From Bacteroidales bacterium (lineage in GTDB: Bacteria > Bacteroidota > Bacteroidia > Bacteroidales > WCHB1-69): 64,000 bases of DNA. The position numbers and the translations under genes are program-made. A model generated the notes under the pieces. It was not told the DNA's origin. It made no database searches and saw only the letters and a program-made list of their open reading frames with translations. Positions 57,608 through 64,000 of the stretch are shown piece by piece. The stretch covers positions 33,401 through 97,400 of the forward strand of contig JAGCXN010000044.1 of the NCBI GenBank assembly GCA_017961265.1, read 5' to 3'. The stretch's first letter is position 1; each line of letters begins with the position of its first letter.

Positions 57608-60600
57608 ATGAAAGCAAGACGTATTTTTGTTGAAAAGAAAGAACAGTTCCGCGTGGAGGCACAGAGCCTGCTCGCCGAACTCAATGAAAACCTCTCCCTC
57701 GACCTCAAAGAACTGCGACTCCTAAACGTCTATGACCTTTTCGGCTTCAGCGACGACCTTGTGGAGAAATGCCGCTACCGCGTTTTCGGCGAGACCGTTA
57801 CCGACAACGTCACGGAGGAGAATCCGCTCCATGGGCAGAAATTCCTCGCCGTGGAGTTCATCCCGGGACAGTTCGACCAACGGGCCGCCTCCGCCGTCGA
57901 TTGCGCCCATCTCATCGACCCCGCCGCCCAGATCCAGATCCGCAGCTCGCGCCTGCTGATCTTCGACGGCAGCCTCTCCGATGAGAACCTCGCCCGCATC
58001 CGCCACTACATCATCAACCCGGTGGAATGCCGCGCCAAAAACATGGAAATTCTGGCGTTGAACGACAACGCCGAGGTGAAACCGCTGGAAGACCTTGCCG
58101 GCTTCACCCAAATGACACCGGCCGACTACGCCGGTTTCTGCCGCTCCCACGGCCTCGCCATGAACGAGGACGACCTGAACGAAGTGGTGCAGTACTTCCG
58201 CAAGCAGGGCCGCGACCCGCTCGAAACGGAACTCCGCATCCTCGACACCTACTGGAGCGACCACTGCCGTCACACCACCTTCACCACGGAGCTGACGGAC
58301 ATTGAAATTGAAGATTCTTTTATTAAAAATGATATAGAGAAATCATTGCAGGACTTCTACGCCATCCGCAAGGAACTCGGCCGCGACAACAAGAGCCTCT
58401 GCATGATGGAATTGGCCACCATCGGCGCCCGCTACCTCCGCGCCAAGGGTCTCTTGGACGACATGGAACGCAGCGAGGAAAACAACGCCTGCAGCATCTT
58501 CGTAGATGTGGATGTGGACGGCAAAACCGAAAAGTGGCTGCTGCAATTCAAGAACGAAACCCACAACCATCCCACTGAAATAGAGCCGTTTGGCGGTGCT
58601 GCCACCTGCCTCGGCGGCGCCATCCGCGACCCGCTGTCCGGACGTGCCTACGTTTATCAGGCCATGCGCGTGACGGGCGCGGGCGACATCTGCAAGCCCG
58701 TCGCGGAGACGATGCCCGGCAAGCTGCCGCAGCGCGTCATCAGCCGCAAAGCCGCCGCCGGATACTCCAGCTACGGCAACCAGATCGGCCTCGCCACCAC
58801 CCTCGTCCGCGAGATCTATGCCCCCGGTTACACGGCCAAGCGCATGGAAATCGGCGCGGTGGTCGGTGCCGTGAAGGCCGAGAACGTGCGTCGCGAGAGC
58901 CCTGCCGCCGGTGATGTCATCCTGCTGCTCGGCGGCCGCACCGGTCGCGACGGTGTCGGCGGTGCCACCGGTTCCTCCAAGAAACACACCGAAAGCTCCC
59001 TCGAAACCTGCGGGAGCGAGGTGCAGAAAGGCAATGCGCCAGAAGAGCGCAAGTTGCAGCGTCTTTTCCGCCGTCCGGAAGTGACGCGCCTGATCAAGAA
59101 ATCCAACGATTTCGGGGCGGGCGGCGTGAGTGTCGCCATCGGCGAACTCGCTGATGGACTGGACATCTACATCGACCGTGTCCCTGTCAAGTACGCCGGC
59201 CTCAACGCTACCGAACTCTCCATCAGCGAGTCGCAGGAGCGTATGGCGGTGGTCATCCAAGCTTCCGACCGTGCCGAATTTGAGAAATACTGCAGCCGCG
59301 ACAACATCGAAGTGACCTACGTCGCCGATGTGACCGACACCGGCAGAATGCGTATCTTCAACGGCAAAAAAGTCGTCTGCGACTTGGAACGCGAGTTTAT
59401 TGACAGTGCCGGCGCCAAGCACTACACCACCGTCAAAGTACCTCCAGTAGATAATTCAAATCCCTTCCATACAAACAATTACAAAGGTTCGTTAAAGGAG
59501 AAGATGATGTCTGTGATGGCCGATGAGAACGTCGCTTCGCAGAAAGGGATGGTCGAGATGTTCGACTCCACCATCGGCCGTTCCACCGTGCTGATGCCTT
59601 ATGGCGGCCGGCGCCAGGCCACCGAGACGCAGGTGTCGGTACAGAAACTGCCCGTGGACGGCTATACCGACACGGCCAGCATTATGGCTTTCGGCTACAA
59701 TCCCGACCTGACTAGCTGGAGTCCGTACCACGGCGCTGCCTATTCCGTCGTAGAAGCCTGTAACAAAGTGGTTTCCGCCGGCGGCGACTACGCCAAGATG
59801 CGTTTTTCCTATCAAGAATATTTTGAAAAGATGACGCACGATCCGCACACGTGGGGCAAGCCATTCTCCGCTTTGCTCGGCACGTTGCGGATGCAGGCCG
59901 AACTGGGGCTTCCCTCCATCGGCGGCAAGGACTCCATGAGCGGTTCCTTCGAAGATCTGAAGGTGCCCCCTACCCTCGTCGCTTTCGGTATCACCACGGT
60001 GGATGCCAAGACGGTGATCTCCCCCGAGTTCAAGAAAGCGGGCAACCGCATCTATCTCATCCAACACACACCGCACGCTAACTTCTTCCCTGACACGGAC
60101 TTACTGAAACGGAACTGGAATTTTGTCCGCCAAAATATCGAGGCGGGCCACATTGTTTCGGGTTGGTCGGTCGCTTTCGGCGGCGTGGCGGAAGGCATTT
60201 GCAAGATGTGTTTCGGCAATGCACTGGGTGCTAAGATAAACTATGATGAAAACCAGCTTTTCGACCTCAATTACGGCTCCATTATCGTAGAAAGCGACTG
60301 CGAGCTTCCTTACGAAAACGCCGTTCTTCTTGGCGAGGTAATTTCCGAACCTTCCGTCGAAATCAACGGAACGGTGATCGCCCTTTCCGAACTGGAAGAG
60401 ACCAACAGCGGTCATTATGAGAAGATTTACCCCACAAAAGCCCAGCCGGAACATCACGAAGAGGTTTGCCAAAAGCAGTCTGATACGTTGAATGACAGCG
60501 ACTTGACATACAAAGGCACTGTGCCAGAAAATGGCCCGGTCGTCTGTCTTCCGGTCTTCCCCGGCTCCAACTGCGATTACGACACCGAGAAGGCGTTCCG

Positions 60601-61297
60601 CAGGGCGGGTGCGCAGGTCAAGAAGTTCATTTTCAGAAATTTGACGGAAGAAGATGTCAACCGTTCCATTGACGAGCTGTCCGCCCGCATCGACGAATGT
60701 CACATTCTGGCATTCTGCGGCGGTTTCTCCTGCGGTGACGAACCCGACGGCAGCGGCAAGTTCATTGCCAGTGTCATCTGTAACGAAAAGATTGCCAAGT
60801 CGATAGGTGGTCTCCAGGAGCGTGGCGGCCTGATTTTGGGCATCTGCAACGGCTTCCAGGCATTGGTCAAGAGCGGCCTTCTCCCCTACGGGAAAATCGG
60901 CAGCGTGACCACCGACTCTCCGACCTTGTTCCGCAACGACATCAACCGTCATATATCACAAATATCAGTAACAGAAGTGGTTTCGACGCACTCCCCGTGG
61001 CTGTCCGGCTTCAAGACGGGCGAACGTCACTCCATCGCGCTGAGCCACGGCGAAGGAAAGTTCGTGGTCAATCCGCAGCTGGCTCAGAAGCTGTTTGAGG
61101 CGGGCCAGGTGGCTTTCCGCTACACCGACAACCCCAACGGCTCCTATTATGATATTGAAGGTATCGTCAGCCCCGACGGGCACATCCTCGGCAAGATGGG
61201 TCACAGCGAGCGTTACGAAGAAAACCTTTTCAAGAACATTGACGGAAACCGTTGGCAACCAATTTTTGATAACGCAGTACGTTATTTCACAAAATAA
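57608..61297 (+). CDS. purL: Phosphoribosylformylglycinamidine synthase, large type
   Basis: 1229 residues, the single-chain form with linker, two AIR-synthase-like halves and a C-terminal glutamine amidotransferase. Visible motifs: LDTYWSDHCRHTTF, ETHNHPTEIEPFGGAATCLG, GGKDSMSGSF, and the GATase nucleophile in GICNGFQALVKSG with HGEGKF. Unlike purF below, the glutaminase site here looks intact. ATG 57608 (MKARRIFVEK) is preferred over an upstream non-ATG start that runs through the hairpin. Confidence 0.96.
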   Translation: MKARRIFVEKKEQFRVEAQSLLAELNENLSLDLKELRLLNVYDLFGFSDDLVEKCRYRVFGETVTDNVTEENPLHGQKFLAVEFIPGQFDQRAASAVDCAHLIDPAAQIQIRSSRLLIFDGSLSDENLARIRHYIINPVECRAKNMEILALNDNAEVKPLEDLAGFTQMTPADYAGFCRSHGLAMNEDDLNEVVQYFRKQGRDPLETELRILDTYWSDHCRHTTFTTELTDIEIEDSFIKNDIEKSLQDFYAIRKELGRDNKSLCMMELATIGARYLRAKGLLDDMERSEENNACSIFVDVDVDGKTEKWLLQFKNETHNHPTEIEPFGGAATCLGGAIRDPLSGRAYVYQAMRVTGAGDICKPVAETMPGKLPQRVISRKAAAGYSSYGNQIGLATTLVREIYAPGYTAKRMEIGAVVGAVKAENVRRESPAAGDVILLLGGRTGRDGVGGATGSSKKHTESSLETCGSEVQKGNAPEERKLQRLFRRPEVTRLIKKSNDFGAGGVSVAIGELADGLDIYIDRVPVKYAGLNATELSISESQERMAVVIQASDRAEFEKYCSRDNIEVTYVADVTDTGRMRIFNGKKVVCDLEREFIDSAGAKHYTTVKVPPVDNSNPFHTNNYKGSLKEKMMSVMADENVASQKGMVEMFDSTIGRSTVLMPYGGRRQATETQVSVQKLPVDGYTDTASIMAFGYNPDLTSWSPYHGAAYSVVEACNKVVSAGGDYAKMRFSYQEYFEKMTHDPHTWGKPFSALLGTLRMQAELGLPSIGGKDSMSGSFEDLKVPPTLVAFGITTVDAKTVISPEFKKAGNRIYLIQHTPHANFFPDTDLLKRNWNFVRQNIEAGHIVSGWSVAFGGVAEGICKMCFGNALGAKINYDENQLFDLNYGSIIVESDCELPYENAVLLGEVISEPSVEINGTVIALSELEETNSGHYEKIYPTKAQPEHHEEVCQKQSDTLNDSDLTYKGTVPENGPVVCLPVFPGSNCDYDTEKAFRRAGAQVKKFIFRNLTEEDVNRSIDELSARIDECHILAFCGGFSCGDEPDGSGKFIASVICNEKIAKSIGGLQERGGLILGICNGFQALVKSGLLPYGKIGSVTTDSPTLFRNDINRHISQISVTEVVSTHSPWLSGFKTGERHSIALSHGEGKFVVNPQLAQKLFEAGQVAFRYTDNPNGSYYDIEGIVSPDGHILGKMGHSERYEENLFKNIDGNRWQPIFDNAVRYFTK

Positions 61298-61317
61298 TAA
61301 AAATCAATTAATTAACC

Positions 61318-62667
61318 ATGGGATTACTCGGAGTTTACAATGTACCCAACGCATCGGCAGCCCTTTATTACGGACTGCATAACCTTCAACACCGCGGTCA
61401 GGAAGGAGCCGGAATGGTCACCTTCGACGACAACGGAAAATGCCACCGCCATCGTGGTATGGGACTGGTTGACAGTATTTTCTGTCCTACCATCATCAAC
61501 GAATTGAAGGGAAGTATCGGAATGGCTTCCGTTCGTTACGGAAATGTCAGCAGCAGCGGACTCGACAACGTGCAGCCGCTGTTCTTCCACCACACCAGCG
61601 GTGACTTCGTCGTCGCCGGTGACGGAAACATCGTGAACAAGCAGGAAATCTACGACTATCTCGAACAAACTGGCACCATCTTCCAAACCGCACTTGACAG
61701 CGAATTGTTGGCCCATCTTATCAAGAAGAAAAACAACGAGGACCGTATCGAAAACATTATCAATAGTTTGCGAATGATTGAAGGCGGTTTCACCTTCCTC
61801 ATTATGACACAAAAGCGCCTCTACGCCTGCCGCGACAAAAACGGCATCAAACCTTTGGTTTTAGGCAAGTTAGGTGAAGGTTATGTAATCAGCAGTGAAT
61901 CTTGCGCCTTCGAGATTATCGGTGCAACATACGTCAGGGACATCGAGCCCGGTGAAATCATCTGCATCGACAACAAGGGCATCCGTTCCAACCGCTATTC
62001 CGACTGTAAAGAATACAATATGTGCGGGATGGAATACATCTACCTCGCCCGTCCCGATAGTGACATTGACGGTTGCAACGTCCACGCATACCGCAAAGAG
62101 GCGGGCCGCCGGCTCTATCGCGAATGTCCCGTCGAAGCCGACATTGTGGTCGGTGTTCCCGAATCAAGCCTCAGTGCTGCAATGGGTTACAGCGAAGAAA
62201 GCGGTATTCCTTACGAGATGGGGTTGGTTAAGCACAAATATATGGGCCGTACCTTCATCCAACCGGTGCAAAGCGAGCGTGAACTGGGCGTGAAGCTGAA
62301 ACTCAGTCCGGTACACAGCATTGTGCGTGGCAAGCGTGTGGTTCTGGTGGACGACTCCATCGTGCGCGGTACCACCTCACTGAAAATCGTGAAGTTGCTG
62401 CGCGAGGCCGGCGCCACCGAAGTGCACGTCCGTATCGCCAGCCCGATGATGAAATACACCTGCCACTACGGCGTGGACACCTCGACACCGGAAGAGCTGC
62501 TCTGCTCCAACCGCACGCTGGAGGAGGCTTGTGCCGTCCTCGGTGCTGATTCACTCGGCTATCTCAGCCCCGAATCCACCACAGCATCCACCTTCGGCTG
62601 TGCCAAACCGTGCCTGGCCTGCTTTACTGGACATTATCCTGTGGCTATTCCAGAAGAGAAGAAATAA
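61318..62667 (+). CDS. purF: PurF-like amidophosphoribosyltransferase with degenerate glutaminase site
   Basis: 449 residues. The phosphoribosyltransferase domain is intact (VVLVDDSIVRGTTSLKIV), as are probable Fe-S Cys residues (YNMCGMEYIY, YTCHYGVD, KPCLACFTG). The N-terminus reads MGLLGVYNVPNASAALYYG, whereas active PurF begins Met-Cys-Gly: the nucleophile codon is missing and an in-frame stop lies at 61309-61311, so no alternative start restores it. The oxyanion Asn motif HNGN is replaced by GDGN (D102). So it may use ammonia, depend on another subunit, or be a non-catalytic paralogue. Its place between purL and purM argues for a real purine role. Confidence 0.85.
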   Translation: MGLLGVYNVPNASAALYYGLHNLQHRGQEGAGMVTFDDNGKCHRHRGMGLVDSIFCPTIINELKGSIGMASVRYGNVSSSGLDNVQPLFFHHTSGDFVVAGDGNIVNKQEIYDYLEQTGTIFQTALDSELLAHLIKKKNNEDRIENIINSLRMIEGGFTFLIMTQKRLYACRDKNGIKPLVLGKLGEGYVISSESCAFEIIGATYVRDIEPGEIICIDNKGIRSNRYSDCKEYNMCGMEYIYLARPDSDIDGCNVHAYRKEAGRRLYRECPVEADIVVGVPESSLSAAMGYSEESGIPYEMGLVKHKYMGRTFIQPVQSERELGVKLKLSPVHSIVRGKRVVLVDDSIVRGTTSLKIVKLLREAGATEVHVRIASPMMKYTCHYGVDTSTPEELLCSNRTLEEACAVLGADSLGYLSPESTTASTFGCAKPCLACFTGHYPVAIPEEKK

Positions 62668-62700
62668 ATGATTAATAACCAATATTTTACATAGAAAGTA

Positions 62701-63768
62701 ATGGCAAAAACCTACGAAAACGCAGGCGTAAACCTCGAAGCTGGCTACGAAGTGGTACGCCGTATCAAACAACACGTTTCTTCAACAAACCGCAAAGGGT
62801 CGATGGGTAACATCGGCTCTTTTGGTGGTATGTTCGACCTTAACAGCCTGAATATCAAGGAGCCTATTTTGGTCAGTGGCACCGACGGCGTGGGCACCAA
62901 GCTGAAGATTGCCTTCGCGATGGACAAGCACGACACCATTGGCATTGATGCCGTGGCGATGTGCGTAAACGATGTCTTGGCGCAGGGTGCGGAACCGCTC
63001 TTCTTCCTTGATTATGTGGCACTTGGCCATAACATCCCCGAAAAGGTGGAAGCCATCGTGGCGGGCGTGGCCGACGGTTGCCGTCAGGCCGGCTGTGCCT
63101 TGGTGGGCGGCGAAACGGCCGAAATGCCCGGCATGTATTCCGACGGCGAGTACGACATCGCCGGATTCACCACGGGCGTGGTCGAAAAGTCGAAGCTGAT
63201 TGACGGCAGCAAGGTCGCTGTCGGCGACGTCCTGGTGGGCGTTCCCTCCACGGGTGTCCACTCCAACGGTTTCAGCTTGGTGCGTAAAATCGTGGAAGAC
63301 AACGGTTTCAACTACCATTCCACCATTGCAGAGTGTGATGCAGAACTGGCTGCACAGCTTCCCGAAAGCTACCGCAACCGCAAGCTCGGCGAGGTACTCC
63401 TCACCCCTACCCGCATCTATGTCAAGCAGATGCTGGAGGTAATCCGCCAGTGCGACGTCCACGGCATCTGCCACATCACCGGCGGCGGCTTCGACGAGAA
63501 CATCCCGCGCGTGCTGCACGAGGGACAGGGTTTGGAAATCCACGAAGGAACATGGGAGATCCTGCCCGTTTTCAAGATGTTGGAAAAATGGGGCAAAGTT
63601 CCTCACAGAGAAATGTTTAACATCTTCAATATGGGTATCGGAATGATTGCCGTGATGAGTGCGGAGGAGGCCAAGAAAGCCATCGACATCCTGTACGCCA
63701 ACGGCGAGAAGGCCACGGTCATCGGGCGCGTCACAGACGTGCCGGGCGTGAATATCCTGTGCGACTAA
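62701..63768 (+). CDS. purM: Phosphoribosylformylglycinamidine cyclo-ligase (AIR synthetase)
   Basis: 355 residues. The N-terminus has [19 protein letters not shown], followed by [15 protein letters not shown] and [20 protein letters not shown]; the C-terminal half has [14 protein letters not shown]. It closes the imidazole ring to give AIR. Length is normal. The 150 bases to purN are low-complexity (GAAAACTGAAAATT repeats, then ACCTGTCACCTGTCACC). Confidence 0.96.
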   Translation: MAKTYENAGVNLEAGYEVVRRIKQHVSSTNRKGSMGNIGSFGGMFDLNSLNIKEPILVSGTDGVGTKLKIAFAMDKHDTIGIDAVAMCVNDVLAQGAEPLFFLDYVALGHNIPEKVEAIVAGVADGCRQAGCALVGGETAEMPGMYSDGEYDIAGFTTGVVEKSKLIDGSKVAVGDVLVGVPSTGVHSNGFSLVRKIVEDNGFNYHSTIAECDAELAAQLPESYRNRKLGEVLLTPTRIYVKQMLEVIRQCDVHGICHITGGGFDENIPRVLHEGQGLEIHEGTWEILPVFKMLEKWGKVPHREMFNIFNMGIGMIAVMSAEEAKKAIDILYANGEKATVIGRVTDVPGVNILCD

Positions 63769-63779
63769 ACAAACGGAAA

Positions 63780-63898
63780 ACGGAAAACTGAAAATTGAAA
63801 ACTGAAAACTATAATGTAATAAGTAATAGGTATTAAGTAGGAGGTTACCCACGCACCACCCCTCTTTACGCTTCCTACCTGTCACCTGTCACCTTTTA
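63780..63898. repeat. Low-complexity tracts between purM and purN
   Basis: Four GAAAA(C/T)(G/T)-type units (63777-63810), TAAGTAATAGGTATTAAGTA, and the doublet ACCTGTCACCTGTCACC. No gene signal seen here. Confidence 0.5.
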
Positions 63899-63919
63899 CC
63901 AAACACGACAAACAAATAA

Positions 63920-64000
63920 ATGACTCAAAAGAAGAAACTTGCAGTTTTTGCCAGCGGTTCTGGCACCAATTTTGAGGCGATTGCCGCGGCTTGTGCCGAC
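63920..64000 (+). CDS. purN: GAR transformylase, 3'-truncated by window end
   Basis: The first 27 codons read MTQKKKLAVFASGSGTNFEA then IAAACAD, the N-terminal strand and phosphate-binding loop (SGSGTNFEAI) of phosphoribosylglycinamide formyltransferase. The rest lies outside the window. It continues the purine cluster on the same strand, although a 151-base gap separates it from purM. Confidence 0.88.
   Translation, partial: MTQKKKLAVFASGSGTNFEAIAAACAD

Noticed and set aside
58343-59422. 359-codon minus-strand ORF inside purL
   Set aside because: Antisense shadow of a G+C-rich coding region. PurL is unmistakable on the plus strand.

Overview
The window looks like a chromosomal segment of a Bacteroidota bacterium, most likely an uncultured gut or rumen Bacteroidales. 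The evidence is: (i) many genes preceded by the Bacteroidota -7 promoter element TAnnTTTG and few Shine-Dalgarno sites; (ii) two secreted proteins with type IX secretion (Por) C-terminal sorting domains; (iii) families typical of the phylum, namely a PUR-like DUF3276 protein beside parAB, a DUF5683 protein, a DUF2807 lipoprotein, PGN_0703-type nucleases and a C10 peptidase. The species cannot be named from this sequence. I saw no rRNA, tRNA or CRISPR array by eye.

Layout. 1-6.2 kb: 3' end of butyrate kinase, NAD kinase, flavin reductase-like protein, secreted M28 peptidase, EamA transporter and a secreted retropepsin-like/PDZ protein. 6.2-12.9 kb: accessory. It holds a REP-associated (IS200-like) transposase bracketed by mirrored triple hairpins, a decayed second copy, small hypothetical proteins, a CAT-like acetyltransferase, a two-centre PD-(D/E)xK protein and a Sel1-repeat protein. 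12.9-22.8 kb: peptidylarginine-deiminase-like protein, DUF2807 lipoprotein, thioesterase, diacylglycerol kinase, isoprenylcysteine methyltransferase-like protein, GNAT, PIF1-like helicase and a GNAT-CutC fusion. Several intergenic gaps here carry copies of a CGCAG-rich hairpin repeat. 22.8-30 kb: second PGN_0703-like nuclease, a large transglutaminase-like secreted protein, and two T9SS cargo proteins. 30-45.5 kb: core metabolism and chromosome maintenance (aspartokinase, glutaminyl-cyclase-like M28 protein, pdxA, hflX, acyl-ACP thioesterase, DUF3276-parA-parB-DUF5683, TonB-like protein, atpB-atpE, pheT, P5C dehydrogenase, rpe).

45.6-52.9 kb is the strongest candidate for an undescribed system. 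A membrane Ser/Thr kinase is followed by a structured RNA with mutually exclusive terminal helices. Next comes a tight run of five co-directional genes: a lipoprotein, a 61-residue helical protein, an acidic protein with an in-frame stop, a 15-CxxC zinc-ribbon protein with a TerB-like C-terminus, and a one-domain voltage-gated cation channel whose pore motif (TGEDW) resembles calcium-channel filters.

53-64 kb: guaA, a roughly 70-bp frameshifted relic of the 5' end of cas9, a truncated BRO-N protein, a NapH-like Fe-S membrane protein, then the purine cluster purC-purE-purL-purF-purM-purN (last gene cut by the window end). The PurF homologue lacks the N-terminal catalytic cysteine and has Asp in place of the oxyanion-hole Asn, so its glutaminase site looks dead.
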